Assembly: GCA_017517605.1 (NCBI GenBank)
Contig: JAFWYQ010000108.1
Span: 1 to 64,000 of the forward strand
Length of the DNA stretch: 64,000 nucleotides
DNA from: Bacteroidaceae bacterium
GTDB taxonomy: Bacteria; Bacteroidota; Bacteroidia; Bacteroidales; Bacteroidaceae
Reading direction: 5' to 3'
Notes under the pieces: generated by a model
Told to the model about the DNA's origin: nothing
Database searches by the model: none
What the model saw: only the letters and a program-made list of their open reading frames with translations
Shown here: positions 42,885-52,494 of the stretch, piece after piece
Layout of the letters: the number at the start of each line of letters is the position of its first letter
Numbering within the stretch: the first letter of the stretch is position 1
Translations under genes and position numbers: made by a program

Positions 42885-45275
42885 TCACCCCTTGCAAATC
42901 TCATCCGCCGGGCGGGCCGTTGCCGTCTTCCACACGCGCCAGCCGATGCAGAGGGCGACGAGCAGGGCGACAAGGAGGAAGATGCCCACGTAAATCCACC
43001 ACGATATTTCGGTCTGCACCACGTATTGCTCCAACCACGGCTTCATGCAGGCATAGCCGATGGGGAAGGCCACTACGGCTGCTACGGCTTGCAGCGCCAT
43101 GTATTCGAGGAAGAACATGTCGAGAATATCCTTCACTGTAGCGCCGAACACTTTGCGGATGGCAATCTCTTTTCTTCTTTGTTCACAAGTGAGCATAATC
43201 ATCGACCACACGCCGAAGAGAGCGATGAGGATGCAGACGATGGTGATGACATTGAGAAGCTTTTGCAGGTTTAATTCTGATTCCAGAAATTTGTCAAACT
43301 CTTCTTCTGCATCCTCAAAAAAGAATTCGCCTCCCTCGTATCGCTTGATATATTCTTCATATTTTCTCTTGAGCGTTTTCCAATCTTCACCTTGGTATTT
43401 GAAAACAAACATAGTGCCAGGATCGTTTGAAGGTATCCAAGTCATCTCTTTGCAAAAGAATGTCGCGTTCGGTTTTCGCAAAGGTCCCATGTTGTAGAAG
43501 TCTTTGACAACGCCCACCACATGTAAAATTTCGTCCGATGAATACTCTATCTTCTTGCCTATCGGATCGTCCCAATTGAACTTCTTGACGGTAGTCTCGT
43601 TGACAACAATGGCTATTGGGTCGTCTTCTTCACAGAGATAGCGTCCTTTCAGTAATTTCAATCCGTAGAATTCAAGCATTGCATACTCCTTGTCTTCAAA
43701 ATATTGCAAACTGACGATTTCCTTTAACACCTTATCGCGATTCGGGCCGAAAGCCCCACCTACACCTATCATCGCTCCTTTGTAATTAGGGAACAGAGAG
43801 TTTTTTCTACGAATCAGTTTCACCACCTCAGGTTGTTGGCGGAGGTAACTGGCAAAAGATTCTATTTCATCTTCCGTTAGGTCGTAAGTCTGAATAAGAC
43901 CGATATTGTTACGCTCAAAGCCGAAATCATTGTAGCGCAGGGCATGAATCTGTTTTTGGAACACCACGGTACAGAAGATGAAGAAGATGCTGATGCCGAT
44001 TTGCAGACAGACGCTCAATTTGCGGAAGTTGTTGTAGCTGAACAGTCCCACTTGGGCCTGTATGGAGTTCTGCAGAGCCTGTCGGCGGAAGAACTGGATG
44101 ACGGGCAGGGAGATGAGAAGCGATACGCCCAGGACAAGGAACATGCTGATGAACGTTTCCCGATAGAAAAAGCCCCATCCCTCGGGCAGTTCGGCCAGTT
44201 GGCGGAAGGCGGCCAACACCCATTTCATGAAGATAAGGCCGAAGAAAGCGGCTATCAGCAGCAGCAATCCGTATTCGGTGAGAAACTGCACCGTCAGGTT
44301 GCGTCCCGTAGCGCCGAACACCGTGCGCAGGGCTATTTCGCGCTGGCGGATGAAGAGACGATTGATGAACATGGTCAAGTAGTTGAGCAATCCACATAGA
44401 ATAAGCAAGCTACTTGCCAAAGCAAACAGATAGATGTAATTCAGCTTTACGTTCATGTACCCTTGGTATATCGTGTAACGGAGTTGGTCGAGAGGCAGTA
44501 GCTTAAACTTCCCCTTTGCAGAAAACTGTTTGCGATTACCAAAGAAATCCAGTGTATCCAATCTTGCATTGATGTCATCCACATCGGCATGAGGTGAAAG
44601 ACGGAGAATGTGAGCAAAACTTGGAGAAAAAGGTATGTTGTAATCTTTGAAAGGATTATAATTCTTATGAGAGGTATTGTTACGCAACAGGTCGAAGTGA
44701 AGACTACTATGTTCGTCCCAACCGTCAACCACCGCCGTCACCGTATAAGGGACTATACTACCCTCTGTCCCTCCATCTAAAGTAAACTCTTGTCCCAATG
44801 GATTTTGGTTGGGCCATAACTTCTCAGCTGTCAGGCGATTAATGGCAACCTCCCGATCGTTGTGTAGGAATCCGTCAGTACCAGCTAATATTTGTATATT
44901 GAACATCTCGAGGAAAGAACTGTCACAAGAGGTGTATTCTATTGTCGCAAGGAACGTGCCGTTTTGACGCAAGTCCCATTCGTAACCGTTCAAAAATGGT
45001 GTGGCGGCCTCCACCTCGTGACAGTATTTTATCACACTGTCACAAAAAGCCCCATCCATTTGCCAATCTATAGTTTCAGTGTTCCTTTCCCTTATCAGAC
45101 AATACATCCTGTCCGCATCCTTATGAAACTCATCATACGTCGTCTCATACTTTATCCACATGCTTGCCAGTGCGAAGCAGGCAAAGCCGATGGCCAGACT
45201 CACTACGCTGACCGCTGATTGCAGGCGGTACTTTACCAGTTGCCGCCACGCGAGAGTTAGATTATGCTCTATCAT
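42885..45275 (-). CDS. MacB/FtsX-type ABC transporter permease, full length
   Basis: 796 residues with the two-half layout of Bacteroidetes permeases. N-terminal helix (LQSAVSVVSLAIGFACFALA), a large periplasmic domain, three helices (YLFALASSLLILCGLLNYLT and onward), a second helix and periplasmic domain, and three C-terminal helices around IRKVFGATVKDILDMFF. Two FtsX-type motifs (ALRTVFGATGRNLTVQFL and AIRKVFGATVKDILDMFF) mark the ends of the halves. There is no ATPase gene beside it; the ATPase at 50061 is the likely partner. It points away from the adaptor operon across a 690-base spacer. Confidence 0.88.
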   Translation of the reverse strand: MIEHNLTLAWRQLVKYRLQSAVSVVSLAIGFACFALASMWIKYETTYDEFHKDADRMYCLIRERNTETIDWQMDGAFCDSVIKYCHEVEAATPFLNGYEWDLRQNGTFLATIEYTSCDSSFLEMFNIQILAGTDGFLHNDREVAINRLTAEKLWPNQNPLGQEFTLDGGTEGSIVPYTVTAVVDGWDEHSSLHFDLLRNNTSHKNYNPFKDYNIPFSPSFAHILRLSPHADVDDINARLDTLDFFGNRKQFSAKGKFKLLPLDQLRYTIYQGYMNVKLNYIYLFALASSLLILCGLLNYLTMFINRLFIRQREIALRTVFGATGRNLTVQFLTEYGLLLLIAAFFGLIFMKWVLAAFRQLAELPEGWGFFYRETFISMFLVLGVSLLISLPVIQFFRRQALQNSIQAQVGLFSYNNFRKLSVCLQIGISIFFIFCTVVFQKQIHALRYNDFGFERNNIGLIQTYDLTEDEIESFASYLRQQPEVVKLIRRKNSLFPNYKGAMIGVGGAFGPNRDKVLKEIVSLQYFEDKEYAMLEFYGLKLLKGRYLCEEDDPIAIVVNETTVKKFNWDDPIGKKIEYSSDEILHVVGVVKDFYNMGPLRKPNATFFCKEMTWIPSNDPGTMFVFKYQGEDWKTLKRKYEEYIKRYEGGEFFFEDAEEEFDKFLESELNLQKLLNVITIVCILIALFGVWSMIMLTCEQRRKEIAIRKVFGATVKDILDMFFLEYMALQAVAAVVAFPIGYACMKPWLEQYVVQTEISWWIYVGIFLLVALLVALCIGWRVWKTATARPADEICKG

Positions 45276-45412
45276 AATGTTGAAGGCCCCCTCTGACTTC
45301 CCTTGTAGGGGGAGTATTCAGGGATTGTTTTTAAGTTATTTATTCCTTTTTATTCAATTCATTTTCTCTATTTTACAGTTTCCTTGAAATCCCCTCTTAG
45401 GAAACCATAGTT

Positions 45413-45486
45413 TCTCTTAAGGGTAAATCCAATTACGCTTAAGCGTAAATCCAGTTACGCTTAAGAGTAAATCCAGTTACGCTTAA
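45413..45486. repeat. 22-bp tandem repeat with CTTAAG core
   Basis: Units TCTCTTAAGGGTAAATCC+AATT, ACGCTTAAGCGTAAATCC+AGTT, ACGCTTAAGAGTAAATCC+AGTT, and a partial ACGCTTAA: three full 22-base units and one 8-base partial. Each carries the CTTAAG palindrome. Period of about two helical turns. Confidence 0.85.
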
Positions 45487-45910
45487 CAGAAACGGGAATA
45501 TCTCTTAAGGGCATTTCACTTGCGCTTCGCAATGGCTGGATTTGTCCTTTCTTTGCCAGCGGAGCGCTTCATTTTCTGTGCCCGACCGAAGGGGATTTCC
45601 GACCCGCCACACAAAGGTATTGAATTGTGCAAGAATATAAATTATAAAAATCGTTAAATCGTTTTTCAGACCCCAAAATTGTCCAATTTCTAGACACTCG
45701 GTTGGAGCGTAGTGCAATTTTTAAGCAAAAAATGGCTTTTTTCATTCCGCTTCAGGGGTACGCCTCCAGATTTTTCGCTACGCTCAAAATGACAAAGCAA
45801 CGATACACTTATTCCGCTGTCCGCCTGTGCCCGCCAAAAGTGGACAGAGTGTCCGTTTTCGGACAGTGGATGTTTTCGGGTTTCCGCTATAAATCAACCA
45901 CTTGCATGTT

Positions 45911-45926
45911 TGGCACAGGATTTGCA
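45911..45926 (+). promoter_or_regulatory. sigma-54 promoter
   Basis: TGGCAC, five bases, TTGCA: the -24 GG (45912-45913) and -12 GC (45924-45925) are separated by exactly ten bases. It is 41 bases before the adaptor start codon, right for a transcript that begins near 45938. The regulator of this sigma class is encoded at 52823. Confidence 0.8.
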
Positions 45927-45966
45927 CTTTACTATGGCAGGAAACGAAAAAAACTAATAGACGAAT

Positions 45967-47217
45967 ATGGACAGAGAAATACCCAAAGAAGAGAGAAGAA
46001 AGCGCCTGCGCCGCCAGGTGCTTGTAGGCACAGGCATTGTGGCCGTGGGCTTTGCCGCTGTGATGGGGCTGACCCGTTGGGCACAAAGTGGTGTGCAGCT
46101 GGCCGACCTGAAGACGAGCACCGTGGAGCGCGGAGCCATCGAAGTGAGTGTGGCCGCCGTGGGACGCGTAGTGCCTGCCGCCGAGGAGCTGATGACTTCG
46201 CCCATCACGTCGCGCATCGTGGAGGTCTATTGCAAAGAGGGCGACAGCGTGGCGGCCGGCACCCCCATCCTGCGGCTCGACCTGCAGAGCACCGAGACCA
46301 GCTACCGCAAACTGTTGGACGAGGAGCAGATGAAATGCTACCAGCTGGAGCAGCTGCGGCTGAACAACCTGACGCGGCTGAGCGACCTGCAGATGAACAT
46401 CCGTGTGAGCGAAATGAAGCTGAACCGCCTGGAGGTGGAGCTGCGCAACGAGCGCTACCTCGACAGCCTTGGTTCGGGCACCACCGACAAGGTGCGTCAG
46501 GCCGAACTGGCCTACAACACAGGCTGTCTGGAGCTGGAGCAACTGCGCCAACAGTACACCAACGAGCAACAGGTGCGCGAGGCCGACCTGAAGGTGAAGA
46601 AATTGGAACTGGAAATCTTCCGGAAAAACCTGGCCGAGACACGCCGCACACTGGAGGACGCACAGATACGCGCACCACGGGCGGGCATCCTCACCTATAT
46701 AAATAGCCAGATAGGCACACAGGTGTCGCAGGGCAGTCAGGTGGCCACGCTCTCCGACCTCTCGAACTTCAAGCTGGAAGTAGAGATGGCCGATGCCTAC
46801 GCCGACCGTGTGCGGGTGGGAGCCAAAGCCGTCATCCGCATCGGCACGGACGAACTAGAGGGACGGGTGACGAGCATCACGCCCCTGTCGAAGGATGGCA
46901 TCATCAGTTTTGTGGTGCATCCGCTCGACCCACGCCACCGCCGCCTGCGCTCGGGACTGAATGCCGACGTGCATGTGGTGGGCAGCGTGAAGGACAACGC
47001 CCTGCGCATTGCCAACGGCTCGTACTACCTCGGCAGCGGACAGACGCAGCTCTTCGTCCTTTCGCCCGACGGACAGACGCTCAACCGCCGCACCGTCCGA
47101 CTGGGCGAAAGCAGCTACCGGTATGTGGAGGTCGTCGAAGGGCTTAACCCCGGCGAACAGGTCGTCATCAGCGACATGGCACGGTGGAAGGAGTATGAGA
47201 AACTGAAAGTGGAATAA
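45967..47217 (+). CDS. HlyD/MacA-type periplasmic adaptor of an ABC exporter
   Basis: 416 residues. A single N-terminal membrane helix (VLVGTGIVAVGFAAVMGLT) anchors it. A lipoyl-type beta half (GRVVPAAEELMTSPITSRIV, CKEGDSVAAGTPILRL) and a long coiled-coil hairpin (residues about 100-215) follow, then beta-barrel and membrane-proximal domains (DAQIRAPRAGILTYINSQIG; VSQGSQVATLSDL). It should bridge the inner-membrane permeases to the TolC-type channel encoded at 50848. First gene of a rightward operon behind a sigma-54 promoter. Confidence 0.93.
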   Translation: MDREIPKEERRKRLRRQVLVGTGIVAVGFAAVMGLTRWAQSGVQLADLKTSTVERGAIEVSVAAVGRVVPAAEELMTSPITSRIVEVYCKEGDSVAAGTPILRLDLQSTETSYRKLLDEEQMKCYQLEQLRLNNLTRLSDLQMNIRVSEMKLNRLEVELRNERYLDSLGSGTTDKVRQAELAYNTGCLELEQLRQQYTNEQQVREADLKVKKLELEIFRKNLAETRRTLEDAQIRAPRAGILTYINSQIGTQVSQGSQVATLSDLSNFKLEVEMADAYADRVRVGAKAVIRIGTDELEGRVTSITPLSKDGIISFVVHPLDPRHRRLRSGLNADVHVVGSVKDNALRIANGSYYLGSGQTQLFVLSPDGQTLNRRTVRLGESSYRYVEVVEGLNPGEQVVISDMARWKEYEKLKVE

Positions 47218-47234
47218 TACTAAACCCAAACTAT

Positions 47235-48527
47235 ATGTTCAAAATCTATCTGAGACAAGCATGGAACTTGGTGAAGCAGAACAAGCTCTTCACCTCCATC
47301 TACGTGATTGGCACAGGACTGGCCATCGCACTGACGATGATACTCTTCATCGTCCACTACATCAAGTTCGCACCCATCTATCCCGAGGAGAACCGGGGGA
47401 GGACGCTGGTGATAAGACGACTGACCCTCCACTACAACGACAATCGGGGGATGTATCAAAGCAATTGTTGTTCGCCCTACTTGGGAAAGTACCTGAAAGA
47501 GCAAACCCGGGCAGAGGCTGTGGCGGTATTCGGAACCAGCAACACTTTATCTCCAAAAGAAATCGGAAAACCCGGGGAAAGTAACCACTCAAAAGGAATC
47601 ATCAAAATGGTGAACGCCGACTTTTGGAAACTCTTCACATTCCGGTTTATCAACGGAAAGCCGTTTACGGACGTGGACTTGAACTCCAAACAACAGGTAG
47701 CTGTTATACAGGAGAAGACAGCCCTGCAACTGTTCGGGCGAACGGATGTGGCAGGCGAACGGATTCTACTTGAAGGCAAAGAAATGAAAATTGTCGGTGT
47801 GGTAGAAAACAGTTCAGTGGCCACTCCCGATTCCTACGCCGCAGCGTGGATACCCATCAACGACTACGCCAAGCAAGTTCAGAAAGAAGGTTTTCTCGGC
47901 AATTTCCATATTTCCCTGCAAGCAGCCACCAAGGCGGGAGTGGATTCGCTGAAACAAGAGGTCATCGAAGCCTTCCGCAAATATGATGCCGACCATCCCG
48001 AGACGACCCACGAACTGAAGGGGCAACCCGTGGAAAACTGGCTCAGCTACTACCAGCACGATAAAGAGGTCTCCGTCAAGGAGGTTGTGCTGAAATTGCT
48101 CTACCTGCTGTTGGCCATGCTCTTCATCCCGGCACTGAACCTGAGCGGCATGATTTCATCGCGCATGGATCAGCGGCAAGTGGAGATAGGCGTGCGCAAG
48201 GCATACGGTGCCTCCAATCTTGCCATCATCAAACAGGTGTTGGGCGAAAATCTGGCACTCACCGTGGCCGGCGGCATCGTGGGACTGCTCATTGCCTACC
48301 TGATTATCGCCACGTGCAGCCAGTGGATTCTGTCTCTGTTTGACGATACGGACCTCTACTCCTTTGCCGGAATCAGCCCGCGCATCACCCCTGAAATGCT
48401 CTTCAGCTCGTGGATTATCGGTTGCGCCTTTGGTGCTTGTCTGTTGCTGAATGTCATCTCAGCACTCATCCCCACCGTGTGGGCGCTCCGGCATTCAATC
48501 ATAGAGTCTTTGCACAGCAAGCAGTAA
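47235..48527 (+). CDS. MacB/FtsX-type ABC permease, half-size 1
   Basis: 430 residues: N-terminal helix (KLFTSIYVIGTGLAIALTMI), MacB-type periplasmic domain (AVIQEKTALQLFGRTDVAGE), and three C-terminal helices with the coupling motif VEIGVRKAYGASNLAIIKQV. It starts 17 bases after the adaptor and is followed by a second permease of similar layout. The two probably form a heterodimer that works with the ATPase at 50061. Cargo unknown. Confidence 0.9.
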   Translation: MFKIYLRQAWNLVKQNKLFTSIYVIGTGLAIALTMILFIVHYIKFAPIYPEENRGRTLVIRRLTLHYNDNRGMYQSNCCSPYLGKYLKEQTRAEAVAVFGTSNTLSPKEIGKPGESNHSKGIIKMVNADFWKLFTFRFINGKPFTDVDLNSKQQVAVIQEKTALQLFGRTDVAGERILLEGKEMKIVGVVENSSVATPDSYAAAWIPINDYAKQVQKEGFLGNFHISLQAATKAGVDSLKQEVIEAFRKYDADHPETTHELKGQPVENWLSYYQHDKEVSVKEVVLKLLYLLLAMLFIPALNLSGMISSRMDQRQVEIGVRKAYGASNLAIIKQVLGENLALTVAGGIVGLLIAYLIIATCSQWILSLFDDTDLYSFAGISPRITPEMLFSSWIIGCAFGACLLLNVISALIPTVWALRHSIIESLHSKQ

Positions 48528-48564
48528 ACAGAACAATAAAGAAACAATAAAAGCATTATCCGAT

Positions 48565-49875
48565 ATGATAAAAATGATTTTCAAACAACTGTGGAACCAG
48601 CGGCGACAAAACGGCTGGATTCTGCTGGAACTGATTGTTATCGCGTTCTTCCTCTTCACCACATCGGCAGAGGTCGTGAGAGGCTCCATCGACTACATGC
48701 TTCCCGATGGCTACGAGACAGAAAACGCTTACCTCATTAAACTGAAAGAAGGCAGCAAGTTCAGGTATGCCCGCCGGGAACGCGAGATACGCGACTCCAT
48801 CTTCCAAAGTAACTTCAACCTGTTGCTGCTTACCATCAAGAACCGTCCCGAAGTGGAGGCTGTGGCCACCGTACGCGACGACTCTTACCCTGGTTCCGGT
48901 TCACACAATTCAAACGGTTTCGTCAGCGACGATACAGCAAGCATCCGCATCAAAGCCTCACTCTATATGACATTCATCAAAGAAGGAACTACCGACTTAC
49001 TGAAAGTGTATGGACTGAAAGATGCCCGCACAGGCGAACCGCTGCAATTGGCAGAAGCAAAATTGGCATGTCCGCAAGGCATCGTGTCAGCCGCCTTTGC
49101 CCGACAACTGTTCGGACGGACAGATGTGATAGGCGAAAAGGTTCACCTCGGCAAAAAGCTTCCCGAAGGGTCAAATGCAAACAACTATTTCGAAATTGTC
49201 GGAGTGTATGAAGGCTACAAGCGTAGCAACTTTCAAGCTCCGTCAGCCAGTACCTTCATACTTACACCAAACAGTTACGGAAGAAACACGTCCAACCACG
49301 TTATCACCTATCGTCTGAAAAAGGGCGTGGATGGCAAAGCCTTCCGCGAACGGATAATGAGCGAAATTGCCCCAGACTTCGAGAATACCCCCACAGCCAT
49401 CAAAGAGATACTGAGTTTTGAAGAGAGTTTGGAGTGGTTCAACAGCATGTTAGGCATCTACATCCACTACCGCTACACCGCCGTGATGCTCTTCTTCGTG
49501 CTGCTCTGTGTCTTCCTCGGCATGACGGGAACGTTCTGGGTGCGCTGTCGGGCACGCCGTCAGGAGATTGGGCTGATGCGCAGCATCGGAGCCTCGCAGG
49601 CCACCATCACCCGCCAGTTTATGACGGAGGCATGGATGCTGGTCACCATCGGCTTTCTCATTGCCCAACCGCTCATCATCCACTACATCCATGGACTGGA
49701 GTGGAACGTCATCGACCTCACCGCCCACTATTGGCAGGACAGCAAAACGTGGCTCACCCTCGCCACCGATGCACTCATCTACATCCTGATGGTGCTGATT
49801 GCCCTGCTTGGCACGTGGTTCCCCGTGAAACAGGCATCCAAAGACTTGCCGGCAGAGGCGCTGAGAGATGAGTAA
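48565..49875 (+). CDS. MacB/FtsX-type ABC permease, half-size 2
   Basis: 436 residues with the same layout as the previous gene: N-terminal helix (NGWILLELIVIAFFLFTT), periplasmic part (SAAFARQLFGRTDVIGEKVH), and three helices with the coupling motif QEIGLMRSIGASQATITRQF. Its 3' end is followed by a 185-base spacer that contains inverted 9-base-period arrays before the ATPase gene. Confidence 0.9.
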   Translation: MIKMIFKQLWNQRRQNGWILLELIVIAFFLFTTSAEVVRGSIDYMLPDGYETENAYLIKLKEGSKFRYARREREIRDSIFQSNFNLLLLTIKNRPEVEAVATVRDDSYPGSGSHNSNGFVSDDTASIRIKASLYMTFIKEGTTDLLKVYGLKDARTGEPLQLAEAKLACPQGIVSAAFARQLFGRTDVIGEKVHLGKKLPEGSNANNYFEIVGVYEGYKRSNFQAPSASTFILTPNSYGRNTSNHVITYRLKKGVDGKAFRERIMSEIAPDFENTPTAIKEILSFEESLEWFNSMLGIYIHYRYTAVMLFFVLLCVFLGMTGTFWVRCRARRQEIGLMRSIGASQATITRQFMTEAWMLVTIGFLIAQPLIIHYIHGLEWNVIDLTAHYWQDSKTWLTLATDALIYILMVLIALLGTWFPVKQASKDLPAEALRDE

Positions 49876-49881
49876 TTTTTT

Positions 49882-50018
49882 AAGGAGTTAGAGGAGTTAA
49901 AGGTGTTAAAGGAGTTAGCGCAGGCTCTGCCTGCTAGCCAATAGTTTTGCTATACAATTGGCTTTAACTCCTAACGAAGTGATAACTCCTAGCGAAGCGA
50001 TAACTCCTTTAACTCCTG
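49882..50018. repeat. inverted 9-base-period arrays inside the exporter operon
   Basis: Left arm: AAGGAGTTA, GAGGAGTTA, AAGGTGTTA, AAGGAGTTA (49882-49917). Right arm: TAACTCCTA/ACGAAGTGA, TAACTCCTA/GCGAAGCGA, TAACTCCTT (49965 on). The arms are complementary, with the inner hairpin GCAGGC/GCCTGC between them. On the mRNA this makes a large stem between the permease and ATPase genes. Confidence 0.88.
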
Positions 50019-50060
50019 AGAGCAAACAACCAATTATAAACTAACAAAAAACAAGATAAT

Positions 50061-50732
50061 ATGTCAATCATCAAACTTACCGGTATCAATAAGATATACC
50101 GCACCAACGAGATGGAAACCCAGGCACTGGAAAACGTGAATCTGGAAGTAAAGAAAGGCGAATTCCTCAGCATCATGGGGCCTTCGGGATGTGGCAAATC
50201 CACGCTGCTCAACATCATCGGCCTGCTGGACAAAGCTACAAGCGGCACCATCGAACTGTGTGGCACCGAGGCCATGACACTGAAGGACAAGGAGCTGGCC
50301 GAGTTCCGCAACCAGCGGTTGGGATTCATCTTCCAATCGTTCCACCTGGTAAACTCGCTGAATGTCATCGACAATGTGGAACTGCCCTTGCTCTACCGCA
50401 ACGTGTCGGCGGGCGAACGCACACGGCTGGCCAAGGAGGTGCTTGAGCGTGTGGGGCTGAGCCACCGCATGCGCCACATGCCCATGCAACTGTCCGGCGG
50501 ACAGTGCCAGCGCGTGGCCATCGCCCGTGCCCTCATCGGCAATCCGGACATCATTCTGGCCGACGAGCCGACGGGTAACCTCGATTCAAAGATGGGTGCC
50601 GAAGTGATGGACCTGCTACGCCAACTGAACCGCGAAGACGGCCGCACCATCGTGATGGTGACCCACAACGAGGAACAGGCACGCACCACCTCGCGCACCA
50701 TCCGCTTCTTCGACGGAAGACAGGTGGAGTGA
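50061..50732 (+). CDS. ABC transporter ATP-binding protein (MacB/LolD type)
   Basis: 223 residues. Walker A GPSGCGKSTLLN (about 40-51), Q loop in FIFQSFHLVNSL, signature LSGGQCQRVAIARAL, Walker B with ILADEPTGNLD, and the switch His in VMVTHNEEQARTTSR. This subgroup powers MacB-, LolCDE- and FtsX-type permeases. As the only ATPase in the cluster it could serve both half-size permeases and the divergent full-size one. Confidence 0.96.
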   Translation: MSIIKLTGINKIYRTNEMETQALENVNLEVKKGEFLSIMGPSGCGKSTLLNIIGLLDKATSGTIELCGTEAMTLKDKELAEFRNQRLGFIFQSFHLVNSLNVIDNVELPLLYRNVSAGERTRLAKEVLERVGLSHRMRHMPMQLSGGQCQRVAIARALIGNPDIILADEPTGNLDSKMGAEVMDLLRQLNREDGRTIVMVTHNEEQARTTSRTIRFFDGRQVE

Positions 50733-50847
50733 AGAACAGACTCACCCCAACACTCCCTGTGAGGGAGGGCTTAAAGAAGCGCATCTGCATTTTGACACGC
50801 CCCTACGGCTGTATCAAAAAGTATATTATTCCCAAACTTATTACATC

Positions 50848-52404
50848 ATGAACAAGAAACATCATCATAGTCGAAACATTCTGCTCCCCTCCCTTGGGAG
50901 GGGCAGGGGGAGGGTCCGCAGGGGTCGCAAGGTCCGCAGGGGCTTCTTCCTCCTCTGCAGCCTGCTCGCCTGCTCGGCATTGTCGTCCCAACCACGCCCC
51001 ATCACTCTTGAAGAGGCCATCCTGACGGCACGCACACAGAGCGTGGATGCTGCCGTGGCACTGAACGAACTGAAGACGGCCTATTGGGAATACCGCACCC
51101 ACCGCGCCGACCTGTTGCCGGAGATGAGCCTGTCGGCCTCGCTGCCCAACTACAACAAGCGCTACAACTCGTATCAGCAGGAGGACGGCTCCTACACCTT
51201 CGTGCGCAACAACTACTTGGGCATGAACGGCGCACTGGCCATCAACCAGAAGATCTGGCCTACGGGTGGAACGCTCTCCCTGCAAACGTCGCTCGACTAC
51301 ATGAAACAGCTGACGGGCGACCACACGGAGCGCTACATGTCGGTGCCCGTGGCACTGCAACTGAGCCAACCCATCTTCGGCGTGAACAGTGTGAAGTGGG
51401 ACCGCCGCATCGAACCCGTGCGCTATGCTGGGGCCAAGGCTGCCTTCCTCAGCGCCACCGAGGAGGTGACGATGAGCACCATCAACTACTTCTTCAACCT
51501 CCTTCTTGCACGCGAGAATGTGAGCATCGCCCGCCAAAACCTCGACAATGCCCGCAAGCTGCACGAGGTGGCCAAGGCCAAACGTCGCATGGGGCAGATA
51601 AGCGAGAACGACCTGCTGCAACTGGAACTGAATGTGCTGAACGCCCAATCGGCCCTCACCGAGAACGAAAGCAGCATGAAGAGCCACATGTTCAAACTCC
51701 GCTCCTTCCTCGGATGGAACGAGCAGGAGGAACTGGAACCGGTACTGCCCGACACCATTCCCGGCACACTGCTGGAGTATAGCCAGGTGTTGCAGAAGGC
51801 GTTGGAGAACAACTCCTTCGTCCACAACATACGCCGCCGACAGCTTGAAGCCGACTATCAGGTGGCCAAGGCACGGGGCAACCGCCGGCAGATAACCCTC
51901 TTTGCACAGGTGGGCTACACGGGCACCGACCGCACGATGGATGGAGCCTACGACCACTTGTTGGACAACCAGGTAGTGGAGGTGGGCTTCCACATCCCGC
52001 TCGTCGATTGGGGCAAGCGCCGCGGACAGGTGAAGGTGGCCGAAAGCAACCGCGAGGTGACAGCCAGCCGCCTCCGGCAGGAGAGCATGAACTTCAACCA
52101 GAACCTCTTCATCCTCGTGGAGCAGTACAACAACCAGCGCGCCCAACTCGACATTGCCCGCGAGGCCGACCGCATTGCCCAACGCCGCTACCACACCAAC
52201 GTGGAGACATTTCTCATCGGCCGCATCAGCACCCTCGACCTCAACGACGCGCAAGTGAGCAAGGACGAGGCGCGACAGAAGCACATCACCGAACTGTTCT
52301 ACTACTGGTACTACTACTACCAGCTCCGCAGCCTCACCCTTTGGGACTTCGACAAGCAGACGGGCATCGATGCCGACTTTGAAGCGATAGTGAAGGGGAG
52401 GTGA
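50848..52404 (+). CDS. TolC family outer-membrane efflux channel
   Basis: 518 residues. Start ATG at 50848. A positively charged leader (RRGRKVRRGFFLLCSLLACS) acts as an exported, possibly lipid-attached N terminus. Then the duplicated alpha-helical/beta repeat of TolC proteins: ITLEEAILTARTQSVDAAVA, later AIAKAR-type helices (QARENVSIARQNLDNARKLH) and VEQYNNQRAQLDIAREADR. It should form the outer-membrane channel for the adaptor and ABC pump encoded upstream. It follows the ATPase by 115 bases of GC-rich spacer. Confidence 0.92.
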   Translation: MNKKHHHSRNILLPSLGRGRGRVRRGRKVRRGFFLLCSLLACSALSSQPRPITLEEAILTARTQSVDAAVALNELKTAYWEYRTHRADLLPEMSLSASLPNYNKRYNSYQQEDGSYTFVRNNYLGMNGALAINQKIWPTGGTLSLQTSLDYMKQLTGDHTERYMSVPVALQLSQPIFGVNSVKWDRRIEPVRYAGAKAAFLSATEEVTMSTINYFFNLLLARENVSIARQNLDNARKLHEVAKAKRRMGQISENDLLQLELNVLNAQSALTENESSMKSHMFKLRSFLGWNEQEELEPVLPDTIPGTLLEYSQVLQKALENNSFVHNIRRRQLEADYQVAKARGNRRQITLFAQVGYTGTDRTMDGAYDHLLDNQVVEVGFHIPLVDWGKRRGQVKVAESNREVTASRLRQESMNFNQNLFILVEQYNNQRAQLDIAREADRIAQRRYHTNVETFLIGRISTLDLNDAQVSKDEARQKHITELFYYWYYYYQLRSLTLWDFDKQTGIDADFEAIVKGR

Positions 52405-52426
52405 AAGCATCTTTTCCGGCCATTTG

Positions 52427-52458
52427 TTTGGAAATATGAAGAAGATAAGATACTTTTG
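52427..52458 (+). promoter_or_regulatory. promoter of the antitoxin-like gene
   Basis: TTTG (52427-52430), a 20-base spacer, then TACTTTTG (52451-52458). The consensus fit separates the antitoxin-like gene from the exporter operon and shows that the ATG at 52495 is the right start. Confidence 0.75.
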
Positions 52459-52494
52459 CAGGAGAAAATCAGTTTCATTATAATCCAAAAAGAG

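Larger units (their letters stand above)
45276..45966. other. divergent spacer upstream of the exporter operon
   Basis: No gene. Contents: a 22-bp tandem repeat (45413-45486), C/T- and A-rich low-complexity sequence with recurrent words CGCTACGCTCAAAATGAC, and a sigma-54 promoter (45911-45926). The sequence GTCCAATTTCTAGACAC near 45684 is weakly palindromic. No -7/-33 pair was seen for the leftward permease. Confidence 0.6.

Noticed and set aside
50803..52488. 561-residue open frame on the minus strand
   Set aside because: Opposite the TolC gene; the Val/His/Gln-rich translation is typical of an antisense shadow in GC-rich coding DNA.
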